From NCBI RefSeq assembly GCF_034314085.1, contig NZ_JAVIWI010000001.1, positions 1,550,001 through 1,614,000 on the forward strand: a stretch of DNA of 64,000 nt, given 5' to 3'. This document shows positions 18,302 through 27,990 of the stretch, piece by piece (position 1 is the first letter of the stretch; every line of letters starts with the position of its first letter). Position numbers and translations under genes: made by a program. The notes beneath the pieces are model-generated. The model made no database searches. It saw nothing but the letters and a program-made list of their open reading frames with translations, and was not told where the DNA came from. The DNA is from Undibacterium sp. 5I1. GTDB lineage: Bacteria; Pseudomonadota; Gammaproteobacteria; Burkholderiales; Burkholderiaceae_D.

Positions 18302-18345
18302 TGCAATTAAGATATCGTAATTAAGACTTGTTTTGCCTGCCTCTG

Positions 18346-19560
18346 TTAAAGCGAGGCAATGTTTTTAGCCCAAACTAAAGCCGCAAGATGTGCCGTGTTG
18401 ACATCTGTTGGTGTAATACGCAGCGACTCTGCTAAAGAGCCAACCAACATACTATTTAACTCACAAGCCTCGGCTAATGCCAAATAAGGGCCATAGCTTC
18501 CGCCTCTGGAAATCAGCGCTTCGGTAACAGCTTCTGGTAATTGGATCGTTGATAAAACCTCATCCATAGGCACGCCCAGCAATCTATCCAGCAAAGAGAA
18601 CATACCGGCAACGAAAAGATTTTCAGCTTCAGATTTGGACATGTGAGGCTGTCCAAGTAACTCTGCAAATCGACCACGGACAATGGCTGTTTCTAATAAA
18701 ACTGGTGAGTAACCGCTGGTACTTGCGGTCGCCAGCAATACAGATAGCCAGCGATATAAAGGGCTATAACCTAGTATCTGCACAGCATGCTTGAGGGATT
18801 GCACTTCTGTACGCAAACCAAAACCAGCAGAGTTGATGTAACGCAATAATTTATACGCTAAAGTAGCATCTCTCTTTACAACAGATTCTAATTGTTGAAT
18901 GTCAGCGTTTTTCCTGATCATTTCCATTAACTGCAAAATGGTCGTCTGCGCTGTATTTAATCCTTTTTTGTCCGCGCTAGGGCGAGGCGTTAAATGTAGC
19001 TTACCAACGAACGACTCTAAGCCAAGCGCAGAGCATGCATCAAAATCCTGCCAAGTTGACACATTGCGAGCAACCATATGTATGGCGGATTGTTTTAACG
19101 CTGCATACACCTTTGCCTGAGATGCAAAGTTAGACGCGTTCAACTGGACTTCAATATGAGAAATCTGCATGAAGAAAGATCTCTCCAAGGTGCTCAGATC
19201 AGCGCCACGCATACAAATACCATAACCCAAAGCACGTAGTTCTTTTATCGCCTCTAAGGTAGTCGGGTTAGTAAAATCACGTTTTGACAATATCAATACC
19301 GTGTTTTTAGGTGGTAATAATTTCAGGCCGTCGGTAAGCAATAGTTCTGGCGCTGCCTCTAAAAATAAGACGCTATCTCCTAGTAAAAATCCAGTTTCTT
19401 CATCGTTCAAATTCTCAGCAACAAACTCCATCAAGGAATCCAGATCCTGAATACTCATTGGCGCAGATTGACTTGGACTTTGCCAAGATAACTGGAAGCC
19501 GATAACGCGCTGTTTGGGATCAAGCAACGGCTCTCTTACAATGAAATTAGCGTCACTCAT
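18346..19560 (-). CDS. Degenerate EAL / HDOD domain protein (YuxH-like)
   Basis: Started at the ATG at 19560 (MSDANFIVREPLLDPKQRVI) this is 404 residues. The N-terminal half resembles the reduced EAL domains of YuxH-type proteins: the IVREPLLD opening, and ILSKRDFTNPTTLEAIKELR near residues 110-130. It lacks recognisable metal and c-di-GMP catalytic residues. The C-terminal half is an HDOD domain (LQLMEMIRKNADIQQLESVV, RYINSAGFGLRTEVQSLKHA, VQILGY). Family members act as signalling or scaffold proteins rather than enzymes. It follows cheY in the chemotaxis series, where a motility output role is plausible but unproven. Confidence 0.82.
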   Translation of the reverse strand: MSDANFIVREPLLDPKQRVIGFQLSWQSPSQSAPMSIQDLDSLMEFVAENLNDEETGFLLGDSVLFLEAAPELLLTDGLKLLPPKNTVLILSKRDFTNPTTLEAIKELRALGYGICMRGADLSTLERSFFMQISHIEVQLNASNFASQAKVYAALKQSAIHMVARNVSTWQDFDACSALGLESFVGKLHLTPRPSADKKGLNTAQTTILQLMEMIRKNADIQQLESVVKRDATLAYKLLRYINSAGFGLRTEVQSLKHAVQILGYSPLYRWLSVLLATASTSGYSPVLLETAIVRGRFAELLGQPHMSKSEAENLFVAGMFSLLDRLLGVPMDEVLSTIQLPEAVTEALISRGGSYGPYLALAEACELNSMLVGSLAESLRITPTDVNTAHLAALVWAKNIASL

Positions 19561-19794
19561 AAGGCACAATAGGTATAGTGGAATTAAACAGAAAAAAAGA
19601 TACAAGATTCAGTAATTAAAAAGCAACGCTATCAAGCAATTCTTACACAGCTCGTTCAGGTAACTAAGCTTAGACGATGACGGCTGTCATGCAACAGCCT
19701 GGTCATATTAACGACTTTGGTACAGAGCTCATTTTATGGAATAGTGTTGTCCATATCTACACTCATATTTACTTCTTAATAAATACAAGTTCTG

Positions 19795-20190
19795 CTATGC
19801 AGGCTTTCCTAATTTTTCAAAAATTTTCGATAATTTCTCATCAAGAGTCGCTGCTGTAAATGGTTTCACAACATAACCATTTGCACCTGCTTGAGCAGCC
19901 GCAATAATATTTTCTTTTTTCGCCTCGGCAGTCACCATTAATACTGGCAACTTAGCAAGCGCTGGATCAGCACGAATGTGTTGCAACATCGTCAGCCCAT
20001 CCATGTTAGGCATATTCCAGTCAGAAATCACGAAATCGAAATCACCACTTTTCAATTTGGCTAATCCCATGGCACCATCCTCTGCCTCATCGACATTAGA
20101 GTATCCAAGCTCTTTAAGCAAATTACGTACAATACGGCGCATCGTTGAAAAGTCATCAACAACTAAAAATTTGAGATTCTGATCGGCCAT
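19795..20190 (-). CDS. cheY: CheY chemotaxis response regulator
   Basis: A 131-residue single receiver domain. Acidic pocket [10 protein letters not shown], phosphoacceptor aspartate in [13 protein letters not shown], conserved Thr/Ala in MVTAEA, and lysine in VVKPF are all present. The [10 protein letters not shown] motif and length match enteric-type CheY, which binds FliM when phosphorylated. It follows cheB on the same strand. No cheZ follows it, which is unusual for this gene order; a CheZ-like protein is encoded 8 kb upstream at 27,991. Confidence 0.95.
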   Translation of the reverse strand: MADQNLKFLVVDDFSTMRRIVRNLLKELGYSNVDEAEDGAMGLAKLKSGDFDFVISDWNMPNMDGLTMLQHIRADPALAKLPVLMVTAEAKKENIIAAAQAGANGYVVKPFTAATLDEKLSKIFEKLGKPA

Positions 20191-20253
20191 AAATTACTCC
20201 ATTATTTCTTTAAGTATAGTTATAAACATTATCTGTCAAATTAATACAAAGTG

Positions 20254-20289
20254 GTGAGCAAAATCCACAAGAATATGAATTTTGCTCAC
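20254..20289. terminator. 11-bp hairpin immediately after cheB
   Basis: GTGAGCAAAAT (20254-20264) and ATTTTGCTCAC (20279-20289) form a perfect 11-bp stem with a 14-base loop. It starts at the base right after the cheB stop codon on the minus strand. No long T-run follows, so a partial terminator or processing site between cheB and cheY is the likely reading. Confidence 0.5.
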
Positions 20290-21366
20290 TTAAACGCGCA
20301 AGGCTCGACTACCGTGTAACGCAAGATAATGCAAAACCTTGGTTGGCAACTCATTTAAGGGACCAACTTCATGTGTCGCACCGATTGCGATTGCTTCTCG
20401 AGGCATTCCAAATACTACACAAGTTGCTTCGTCTTGGGCAAAATTATAGGCGCCTGCGTTTTTCATCTCCAACATACCAACAGCACCATCCTTGCCCATT
20501 CCGGTCAGAATAACGCCAACTGCATTTTTACCGGCATAGGTGGCCGCAGAGCGAAACAAAACATCTACAGAGGGGCGATGTCGGTTCACTGCAGGACCGG
20601 CATCTAGCTGGGTCACATAATTTGCGCCACTCCTGGCCAAAAGCAAGTGGGAATGGCCAGGCGCAATATAAGCATGTCCTGGCAATACACGCTCGCCACC
20701 AGCGGCCTCACTAACTGAAATTTTACAAAGCCCGTCTAATCTTTTAGCGAAAGAACGAGTAAAACCCTCAGGCATATGTTGAGTGATTAAAATCCCAGGG
20801 CAATCCGAGGGCATTTGAACTAAAAAATTCTTGATCGCTTCTGTTCCACCAGTAGAAGCGCCAATGATGATGAGTTTTTCACTACTGGTCAGCGGATTTT
20901 TCACCATTGGCAGTGCAGTTAAGTCACCTTTATTCAAATCACTTGCATGAACTGCCCGTGGTCGAATTCGCGCCTTTGAAGCAGCACGAATTTTATCGGC
21001 AATCAGTTCTGCATATTCCAACATACCGCTTTGAATCGATAGCTTTGGTTTGGTAACAAAATCGACTGCGCCCAGTTCTAGCGCTCGCATGGTGATTTCA
21101 GATCCACGCTCAGTCAAAGACGAAACCATAATGACTGGCATCGGTCTAAGGCGCATGAGTTTTTCTAAAAAATCTAGCCCATCCATCTTTGGCATTTCAA
21201 CATCAAGCGTCAAAACATCTGGATTTGTTTGCTTGATCAAATCCCTGGCGACCAACGGATCGGGCGCGACGCCAACGACTTCCATATCGGGCTGTCTGCT
21301 AATGATCTCACTGAGAACGCTCCGTATTAGCGCCGAATCGTCCACAATCAATACTTTAATTTTCAT
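20290..21366 (-). CDS. cheB: CheB, receptor methylesterase/deamidase
   Basis: A 358-residue protein from the ATG at 21366 (GGAGT 6 bases upstream; the frame opens one codon earlier at GTG). The N-terminal receiver domain has [11 protein letters not shown] and [10 protein letters not shown]. The C-terminal methylesterase has the catalytic serine in [10 protein letters not shown], histidine in TQHMPEGFT and aspartate in [10 protein letters not shown]. CheB removes receptor methyl groups and is activated by CheA. It acts opposite to CheR, three genes upstream. The receptor encoded nearby ends in a WEEF peptide that could tether it. Confidence 0.97.
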   Translation of the reverse strand: MKIKVLIVDDSALIRSVLSEIISRQPDMEVVGVAPDPLVARDLIKQTNPDVLTLDVEMPKMDGLDFLEKLMRLRPMPVIMVSSLTERGSEITMRALELGAVDFVTKPKLSIQSGMLEYAELIADKIRAASKARIRPRAVHASDLNKGDLTALPMVKNPLTSSEKLIIIGASTGGTEAIKNFLVQMPSDCPGILITQHMPEGFTRSFAKRLDGLCKISVSEAAGGERVLPGHAYIAPGHSHLLLARSGANYVTQLDAGPAVNRHRPSVDVLFRSAATYAGKNAVGVILTGMGKDGAVGMLEMKNAGAYNFAQDEATCVVFGMPREAIAIGATHEVGPLNELPTKVLHYLALHGSRALRV

Positions 21367-21406
21367 CACATACTCCGCGCGTACAACAGTCTCTTATTAT
21401 TTTTGC

Positions 21407-22015
21407 TTAAAACAAATCAATTTCACCACTAACAGGCGTGGCTTTGAGTCGACTGGCGTAATCATTTTCGCGTTTCCTCAACGTATCATTGTGTTCAACT
21501 TTGAGCTTCTTCACAAGAACCTTACCTGTTTTTGGAAAAAAATATACTTTGCGAGGGTAGATGTCGTTTAAGTCCTCAGCAATAACGCGCATTCGCTCAG
21601 CGCGCAAATAATCGAGCACAAATTTCGCGTTTCTTTCACCAACATTGATCGCAGTAAACCCTCTCAAAACATTACCCCCGCCAAATACTTTGGCCTCCAT
21701 GTTTTCGCGTTTAGCACCCGCTTTTAATAATTCATTGATCAGAACTTCCATTGCATAGGTACCGTAGCGCATTGATGCAGAAACAGGATTATCAGAATCT
21801 GCTCCGCCATCTGGCAGCATGAAATGATTCATCCCTCCGACACCAGAAACACGATCCCTTATGCAAGCGGAGACGCAAGAACCAAGAACGGTAACAATCA
21901 ACATATCTTTTCCTGTGAAATAAAACTCACCAGGCAAAATTTTTGCAGCGTCACAATCAAAGGTACGGTCGTAATAAATATTCGTAGCGAAATGCTCTTC
22001 ACTTAACTGGCTCAT
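21407..22015 (-). CDS. cheD: CheD, receptor glutamine deamidase
   Basis: A 202-residue protein with the CheD signature VTVLGSCVSACIRD (catalytic cysteine) and GVGGMNHFMLP (catalytic histidine). VFGGGNVLRGF and ERNAKFVLDYL come further on. CheD deamidates receptor glutamines and in some species works with CheC. No cheC is seen here. The gene lies between cheR (3 bp away) and cheB, which suggests one operon of receptor-modifying enzymes. Confidence 0.96.
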   Translation of the reverse strand: MSQLSEEHFATNIYYDRTFDCDAAKILPGEFYFTGKDMLIVTVLGSCVSACIRDRVSGVGGMNHFMLPDGGADSDNPVSASMRYGTYAMEVLINELLKAGAKRENMEAKVFGGGNVLRGFTAINVGERNAKFVLDYLRAERMRVIAEDLNDIYPRKVYFFPKTGKVLVKKLKVEHNDTLRKRENDYASRLKATPVSGEIDLF

Positions 22016-22018
22016 GGC

Positions 22019-22912
22019 TTAACCTTTGTTCGAATGGCGCGAAACTGCTTTACTACGTACTTCATGTTCACTTGCCAGCTCGTAGACTGTTTTGCCTCTA
22101 AGTTTGAAGTCATCAGATACGTACAAAAAATTCTCAGAATGTCCAGCAAAGAGTAAACCATCTGATTTCATTAATGGGACGAATTTTTTTAGAATTGCAC
22201 CTTGGGTCGGCTTATCGAAGTAGATCATCACATTGCGACAAAAAATAGCATCAAAAACACCATTAATTGGCCAAACATCGGCTAACAGATTCAGCTGTTT
22301 AAAAGTGATTAAATCTCTCAACTCTGGCCTAACCCTAACCAATCCATCTTGCGCGCCCTTCCCTCTTAGGAAAAATTTCTTCGCTCTATCTGGCGACATC
22401 TTATCCAAGCGATCAAGGTTGTAGACTCCTCTTGAGGCGGTCGCTAATACGTTGGTATCTATGTCGGTTGCGATAATATGCACTGGAGGCTTCAGAGTAC
22501 CAAATGCCTCGCACAAGGTCATTGCGATTGAATAAGGCTCCTCGCCAGTGGAGCTAGCAGAGCACCAGACGTTAATTGGCTCTTTTATTTTTTTAACGTG
22601 TTCGGCAAGTAAGGGAAAGTGATGCTCCTCTCGAAAGAAAGAGGTCAGGTTGGTGGTAAGCGCATTAGTAAAAGCCTCCCACTCAGCTTCAGAATTATCG
22701 GTCTCCAAACTATCGAGATAAATAGAAAACGAGTTCATTCCTGTTGCCCGAAGACGACGAGCTAAGCGGCTGTAAACCATCTCTTGTTTACTATCAGCAA
22801 GAGAAATTCCAGCCTTTTGATAAATCAAGTCTCTGACGCGATTAAAGTCTTTTGCATTAAAGTCAAATTCCTTTGAGGTCTCGCTCTTACCCTTTTCAGC
22901 AGACTTGGTCAT
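22019..22912 (-). CDS. cheR: CheR, receptor methyltransferase
   Basis: I choose the ATG at 22912 (MTKSAEKGKSETSKEFDFNA), preceded by AAGGA at a 7-base spacing, giving 297 residues. An upstream in-frame ATG at 22936 has no good site. The N-terminal CheR helical domain is followed by the SAM-binding domain with WCSASSTGEEPYSIAM, ATDIDTNVLA and FCRNVMIYFD. CheR methylates chemoreceptor glutamates. It starts the cheRDB-cheY subgroup after a roughly 200-bp AT-rich gap downstream of the receptor gene. Confidence 0.97.
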   Translation of the reverse strand: MTKSAEKGKSETSKEFDFNAKDFNRVRDLIYQKAGISLADSKQEMVYSRLARRLRATGMNSFSIYLDSLETDNSEAEWEAFTNALTTNLTSFFREEHHFPLLAEHVKKIKEPINVWCSASSTGEEPYSIAMTLCEAFGTLKPPVHIIATDIDTNVLATASRGVYNLDRLDKMSPDRAKKFFLRGKGAQDGLVRVRPELRDLITFKQLNLLADVWPINGVFDAIFCRNVMIYFDKPTQGAILKKFVPLMKSDGLLFAGHSENFLYVSDDFKLRGKTVYELASEHEVRSKAVSRHSNKG

Positions 22913-23119
22913 TAAATTATCCTTAATATTAAGCATATTGATTAACTCATCATCCTAGATTAAGTTAATTTCAGAAAAATATGCATATACCTGCCTAGGG
23001 TAGTTAATCAGATTAAATTTGCACTTTGATGCTTAGGTGTTTTAATTTTTATGATTAACCAAAATTCGATATAACAAAAAAAGTAAATTTAATCATTTTA
23101 GTCATTATTAAATACTAAA
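22913..23119. other. AT-rich gap between receptor gene and cheR
   Basis: About 200 bp of very AT-rich DNA holding the leader and perhaps a promoter for cheR. I saw no convincing sigma-28 or sigma-70 match, no hairpin and no copy of the dispersed element. Confidence 0.4.
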
Positions 23120-24826
23120 TTAAAACTCTTCCCAGTCATCCGTATTCTCCTTTTTTGCACTTTTACCAGTTGATACGGAAGACTCTGCCCGAGAGGCGAT
23201 TTGTTTTAATTTTGGTTTAAGGTCTTTTTTCTGGACCACAGGATTCACTCGTATTGACTTTGCCGGGGGAGTGTTACTTGCGGAGGTAAGTTTAAATACG
23301 CTAACCGCCTGCGCCAAGGCCTGCGCCTGCTCTTCCATACTCTCTGCTGCCGCTGCTGCCTGCTCTACCAACGCTGCATTTTGCTGCGTCATTTCATCCA
23401 TCTGCGTAATCGCTAGATTGACTTGTTCTATCCCTGCACTTTGCTCTTGGCTGGCGGCGGTGATCTCGCTCATGATGTCGGCGACATGCTGGACGCTGGT
23501 GACAATCTCGTCCATGGTTTTGCCAGCTTCGTCTACCAGTTTGCCGCCTTGGTTGACTTTGTCGACCGAGTCGTCGATCAGAGATTTGATTTCTTTGGCA
23601 GCGCTGGCACTGCGTTGGGCGAGATTACGCACCTCTGAGGCGACAACGGCAAATCCTCGTCCTTGCTCTCCGGCTCTGGCAGCTTCTACTGCGGCATTGA
23701 GGGCGAGGATGTTGGTCTGGAAGGCGATGCTGTCGATGACGCTGATAATGTCGACAATCTTGCGGGAGCTTTCTTTAATCGAGCCCATGGTGCTAACGAC
23801 TTGATTGACAACAGCACCACCTTTGACGGCAACACCAGTAGCGGAGACAACGAGTTGATTGGCTTGCCGGGCGTTATCTGCATTTTGCCTGACGGTGCTG
23901 GTGAGCTCTTCCATGGAGCTGGCAGTTTCTTCTAGCGAGCTGGCTTGGGATTCTGTTCTGCTGGAGAGATCGGCGTTGCCTGAGGCAATCTCTTGGGATG
24001 CGACTGTGATCGTTTCTGTGCCAGTTCGTACTTGACCAACAGTATTAGCCAAACTTTCTGTCATCTCTTTTAAAGCGAATAAAAGAGATGAAACTTCGTC
24101 TTTACCACTCACACTAACATGGGCAGATAAATCACCAGATGCAACCTGTTCAGTAACAGAAATAGCTTCTTTTAAAGGCTGCGTAATACTCTTAGTAATA
24201 ATCCATGCAAAAAATACGGCAATGGCTAGCGCACCAGCTAATACAACGAACAACCAAAAGTTTAGCTTGGTGCTGTTGGCGCCTGAGATTTCAAATACTT
24301 GCTTTGATGCAGACTCCTGCAGATCAACTAACTTGTTCATTTCCAAGATAGATTTAGTACTTAATGGATCAATAACCGAGGAGATAATTTTAATCGCGCC
24401 TTCAGCATTAAACGCTAGAGCCTGACCGACAGCGTCTTTAAACGGCTTGTCTATTTCCTGATCAATTCTCGCAATCTCTGCAAGAATTTTCTTCTCATCA
24501 TCATTCAACCCAAGCTTTGACAGTTTATCCTTTGCGTCGTCGTAGCGTTTGCGTTGCAGTTTTACTTTGGCATCTTCTTTCTGCATCTCTGAGACATCGG
24601 ATTGAATGCCAATATTTCGCATCGCAATACCACCCTCGAGCAAAGAGCTTTTCATAGAATTAACCAAGGCCTGCTTTTGGCTCGCTGTATTTAAGCCTTG
24701 AATCATGGTATTTCTGTTTTGTGAAGATAACAGGCTAGCCAGTATCAACACAATAATCAGTCCGCCAATGATGAAGCCAAAACCTATACCTAGTCTTGCA
24801 CCGATCCGAAAATGACGTAAATTCAT
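23120..24826 (-). CDS. Methyl-accepting chemotaxis protein with WEEF tether
   Basis: A 568-residue receptor. It has an N-terminal membrane helix (about residues 13-35), a periplasmic four-helix-bundle-like sensor (to about 185) and a second membrane helix (about 190-212). A HAMP domain ([20 protein letters not shown]) and a long signalling coiled coil follow, with the hairpin tip [20 protein letters not shown]. The C-terminus DDWEEF resembles the NWETF pentapeptide that recruits CheR/CheB. It lies among the che genes. The central coding region (about 23,440-24,020) is clearly richer in G and C than both ends of the gene, which suggests recombination with other receptor genes. Ligand unknown. 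Confidence 0.95.
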   Translation of the reverse strand: MNLRHFRIGARLGIGFGFIIGGLIIVLILASLLSSQNRNTMIQGLNTASQKQALVNSMKSSLLEGGIAMRNIGIQSDVSEMQKEDAKVKLQRKRYDDAKDKLSKLGLNDDEKKILAEIARIDQEIDKPFKDAVGQALAFNAEGAIKIISSVIDPLSTKSILEMNKLVDLQESASKQVFEISGANSTKLNFWLFVVLAGALAIAVFFAWIITKSITQPLKEAISVTEQVASGDLSAHVSVSGKDEVSSLLFALKEMTESLANTVGQVRTGTETITVASQEIASGNADLSSRTESQASSLEETASSMEELTSTVRQNADNARQANQLVVSATGVAVKGGAVVNQVVSTMGSIKESSRKIVDIISVIDSIAFQTNILALNAAVEAARAGEQGRGFAVVASEVRNLAQRSASAAKEIKSLIDDSVDKVNQGGKLVDEAGKTMDEIVTSVQHVADIMSEITAASQEQSAGIEQVNLAITQMDEMTQQNAALVEQAAAAAESMEEQAQALAQAVSVFKLTSASNTPPAKSIRVNPVVQKKDLKPKLKQIASRAESSVSTGKSAKKENTDDWEEF

Positions 24827-24917
24827 AGCCCGAGTCTCTCAATTTTTTAGGTTTAATTTTTACAGACACTTGTTGCAACTAGACAAAAATACCGCGCTTA
24901 ATTACACGTCTACACTT

Positions 24918-25433
24918 CTAAACTTGAGAATCAACAAGCCCCATTTCTGGACTCGACATTAATTTATCGATGTCGACCAAAATGAGCATGCGCTCTTCTA
25001 AGGTACCCAAACCAATCAGAAAATCTGAACTAAATGTTGTTCCCATCTCTGGTGCCGGTCGTACTTGCTCTGGCAACAAAGTTGTCACATCGGAGACACT
25101 ATCAACAACCATGCCGACAATACGTCCGCCAATATTTAAAATAATAACGACCGTGAACTGATCGTAAGTTGGCTCACCCAAATTAAATTTAATCCGCATA
25201 TCAACAACCGGAACGATAATTCCGCGCAGATTGATAACACCTTTAAGAAAATTTGGTGCGTTAGCAATACGTGTTACGGCTTCGTATCCACGAATTTCCT
25301 GAACCTTCAGAATATCAATTCCGTATTCCTCGTTGCCGAGAGTAAACGCTAAAAATTCGTGTGTAGCTATATCTGATCCCGAAGCATCGAGTTTGGCATC
25401 TTTATTGTCAGACGTTTGCGCAGACTGCATCAT
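24918..25433 (-). CDS. cheW: CheW, receptor-kinase coupling protein
   Basis: A 171-residue protein with a short polar N-terminus followed by the CheW fold. [39 protein letters not shown] and [16 protein letters not shown] are typical. CheW links chemoreceptors to CheA. It lies 36 bp after cheA on the same strand and just before the receptor gene, the usual core signalling unit. Confidence 0.96.
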   Translation of the reverse strand: MMQSAQTSDNKDAKLDASGSDIATHEFLAFTLGNEEYGIDILKVQEIRGYEAVTRIANAPNFLKGVINLRGIIVPVVDMRIKFNLGEPTYDQFTVVIILNIGGRIVGMVVDSVSDVTTLLPEQVRPAPEMGTTFSSDFLIGLGTLEERMLILVDIDKLMSSPEMGLVDSQV

Positions 25434-25469
25434 ATTTCTACCCCTTGTTATTAACTGTAAATACTAAAA

Positions 25470-27521
25470 CTACCTAGCTGATCTCAATAAAGCAGCGACA
25501 TCAAGAATCAAAGATACGCCACCATCACCCAAAATAGTAGCACCAGAAATTCCTGGGATTTTACGATAATTGGATTCAATATTTTTAACGACTACCTGCT
25601 GCTGCCCTACTAAATCATCAACAAATAGCGCTGCTTTTTTCCCATCAACTTCTACGATTACAGCAATACCATCAGAAGGCTGTGTAAATTTAGGTTGGAT
25701 ATCAAAACATTCGTATAGAGGAATTAAGGGTAAGTATTCTCCACGCACTTTAACTACTCGCCCCTTACCACTAATTTCTTTGATATCTTGCATCGCAGGC
25801 TGCAATGATTCCATCACAAAGCCAAGAGGTAATATATAAACTTCCTCACCGACCTTAATCGACATGCCATCTAAGATTGCCAGTGTCAGCGGCAACGAGA
25901 TAGTGATGGTCGTACCAAATCCTTTAGCTGATCGAATATCGACCACGCCTCCCATGGCAGTAATATTGCGTTTAACCACGTCCATACCAACGCCACGCCC
26001 GGAAACATCGGTAACGGCCTCCGCAGTTGAAAATCCTGGCGCAAAAATAAGCAACCAAACTTCGCTGTCAGACATAGCATCAGATACGGGCAAACCATTT
26101 TGCTTGGCTTTAGCGAGTATTTTTTCACGGTGCAATCCACCGCCATCATCACTAACTTCGATGACAATATTACCGCCTTGGTGAACTGCAGATAACGATA
26201 ACTTACCGGCCTCGTGTTTACCTGCCTTTAGCCTGGACGCTGGCATCTCAATACCATGATCAATGCTATTTCTGACCAGATGAGTTAAGGGATCAACGAT
26301 TCTTTCGATCAATCCTTTGTCTAACTCGGTAGAGGCGCCATAAGTGACGAACTCAACTTTTTTACCAAGTTTGCTCGCTAGGTCACGCACCATTCGCGGG
26401 AAACGGGAAAAAACATAGTCCATAGGCATCATACGTATAGACATCACTGCCTCTTGCAGATCACGCGTATTTCTGGTCAGGTGTGCCACGCTACTAACTA
26501 AGCGCTCGTGTTCAATAGGATCCAGTACTTGGGTGCGTTGCTCCAACATCGCTTGCGTAATCACTAGCTCACCGATCAAATTGATCAGCTGATCCACTTT
26601 TTCAATACCAACCCTGATCGTCGACGACTCCTGCGATACCGATGCTTTTTCAACTTCTTTCTTAACTAAATTTTTCTTATCAGCACCGACAAGATTAGAA
26701 CCGGATACAGGCTCTTTATTAGTAGCTGCCGGCGATTGTTCACCACCCGCCAGAGGAGGAAACATTGATTCAATTGGCTCGAAAAAGCCATAACCTAAAT
26801 CGTCGTCAGATTGATTATTTTTTGAACTAGCTTTAGCTGAAACAAAATCGGTTCTAGTAATTTTTAAATCATCAGGGTTCAAGATAAAAGAACATATTGC
26901 AATAATATCGTCCTGACTTTCGTTGGTGTTCAAGGTAACGACCGTACGACCTTTTTCAACTTCCTCTTTGCTAATAAATCCGAGTAAACCTAATTCAGAT
27001 ACGATAGCTTTAATGTCATCGGCAGATATCGGAGGTAGCTCTACCCGAAAACAAGATGTGTAAATCACGTTCTCGTGGTCTACATCTCTCGATCTATCCG
27101 CAAAACTAGCAACTGGCGCAGCAATGGGTACAGCGTCTTGCGACAAAGATTGCAGCAACATTCTGACATCTGCTACGGCATCCTGATCCACTGGGCTGCC
27201 ATGCTTATGTCCATCCAATTGCATTTTTAAGATATCTTTTGCAATCAAAAAAGCGTCGACGTGTTCAGATGTTAAGGCCATCTCCCCTTTTCTGATCTTA
27301 TCTAAAAGTGACTCAAGTATATGTGTCACTTCAGTCATATCAGTTAAGCCAAATGTAGAGGCGCCACCTTTGATGGAGTGTGCTGCACGAAATATGGCAT
27401 TCAGATCTTCAGGATCGGGGGAGGAAATATCGACGGCCAGCAATAGTTTTTCTTTCTCCGCAAGCAGCTCTTCTGCCTCGTCGAAAAAAACTTGAAAAAA
27501 CTGACTCATGTCAATCGTCAT
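25470..27521 (-). CDS. cheA: CheA, chemotaxis histidine kinase
   Basis: A 683-residue kinase with domains in the standard order. Hpt comes first, with the phosphorylated histidine at residue 48 (RAAHSIKGGASTFGL). A CheY-binding-like middle segment follows, then a dimerisation helix pair around residues 300-360. The ATP-binding domain has N box HLVRNSIDHGIEMP and G boxes DDGGGL and GRGVGMDVVKRNI. The C-terminal CheW-like domain completes it. A GGAGT site precedes the start. CheA phosphorylates CheY and CheB in response to receptor state. It is flanked by cheY2 and cheW. Confidence 0.98.
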   Translation of the reverse strand: MTIDMSQFFQVFFDEAEELLAEKEKLLLAVDISSPDPEDLNAIFRAAHSIKGGASTFGLTDMTEVTHILESLLDKIRKGEMALTSEHVDAFLIAKDILKMQLDGHKHGSPVDQDAVADVRMLLQSLSQDAVPIAAPVASFADRSRDVDHENVIYTSCFRVELPPISADDIKAIVSELGLLGFISKEEVEKGRTVVTLNTNESQDDIIAICSFILNPDDLKITRTDFVSAKASSKNNQSDDDLGYGFFEPIESMFPPLAGGEQSPAATNKEPVSGSNLVGADKKNLVKKEVEKASVSQESSTIRVGIEKVDQLINLIGELVITQAMLEQRTQVLDPIEHERLVSSVAHLTRNTRDLQEAVMSIRMMPMDYVFSRFPRMVRDLASKLGKKVEFVTYGASTELDKGLIERIVDPLTHLVRNSIDHGIEMPASRLKAGKHEAGKLSLSAVHQGGNIVIEVSDDGGGLHREKILAKAKQNGLPVSDAMSDSEVWLLIFAPGFSTAEAVTDVSGRGVGMDVVKRNITAMGGVVDIRSAKGFGTTITISLPLTLAILDGMSIKVGEEVYILPLGFVMESLQPAMQDIKEISGKGRVVKVRGEYLPLIPLYECFDIQPKFTQPSDGIAVIVEVDGKKAALFVDDLVGQQQVVVKNIESNYRKIPGISGATILGDGGVSLILDVAALLRSAR

Positions 27522-27571
27522 TGTCGTACTCCGTGATTGGCTCGCATTAAAAAAGTAGTCTCAAAGGAGGT

Positions 27572-27937
27572 TTATCCAATGACTTTTTTAACGACCTCAG
27601 TTAACTTCTGAGGATCAAAAGGTTTTACCAACCAACCGTTTGCACCGGCAGCTCGACCTTTCGCCTTCATATCGTCACTCGACTCCGTAGTCAACATAAG
27701 GATGGGTACTCGCTGATAGGTTGGTAGAGCACGCAAGGACTTAATCAAGGTTAAGCCATCCATTCTGGGCATATTTTGATCAGTTAAAACGAGATCAACT
27801 ACTTGATTTCTCGCTTTCTCCAAACCATCTTGCCCATCGACCGCCTCGATAACTAGATAACCAGCTGCTTTGAGACTAAACGCCACCATTTGTCTCAAAG
27901 AACCAGAATCATCCACTGCTAAAATTGTCTTGGCCAT
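27572..27937 (-). CDS. Second CheY-like single-domain response regulator
   Basis: A 121-residue receiver from the ATG at 27937 (MAKTILAVDDSGSLRQMVAF), which sits 5 bases after GGAGTG. A second ATG one codon upstream is too close to that site. Phosphoacceptor in LVLTDQNMPRMDG, Thr in MLTTESS and Lys in WLVKPFDP are all present. It differs from the CheY at 19,795 and lies directly before cheA, a place often occupied by a CheY used as motor regulator or phosphate sink. Which role applies cannot be read from the sequence. Confidence 0.93.
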   Translation of the reverse strand: MAKTILAVDDSGSLRQMVAFSLKAAGYLVIEAVDGQDGLEKARNQVVDLVLTDQNMPRMDGLTLIKSLRALPTYQRVPILMLTTESSDDMKAKGRAAGANGWLVKPFDPQKLTEVVKKVIG

Positions 27938-27990
27938 CATCACTCCGTTATGCAGATTAAAGGGACACACATCCCATCATCATTGAGTAG

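Larger units (their letters stand above)
17645..18345. other. 701-bp non-coding gap upstream of flhB
   Basis: No gene is convincing here. The gap holds a weak hairpin (GAACGAT 17927-17933 with ATCGTTC 17945-17951), the best-preserved copy of the 85-bp element (18001-18085), and a GC-richer stretch at about 18110-18330. That stretch is open for 62 codons on the plus strand (18136-18321) without a start codon, and short coding-like runs also appear on the minus strand. The promoter of flhBAFG should lie near its left end. In many relatives cheZ occupies the cheY-flhB interval; no trace of it is recognisable. Confidence 0.5.

Noticed and set aside
22981..23010. ATATACCTGCCTAGGGTA as a repeat end
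   Set aside because: Similarity is confined to a few bases and the other end is missing.
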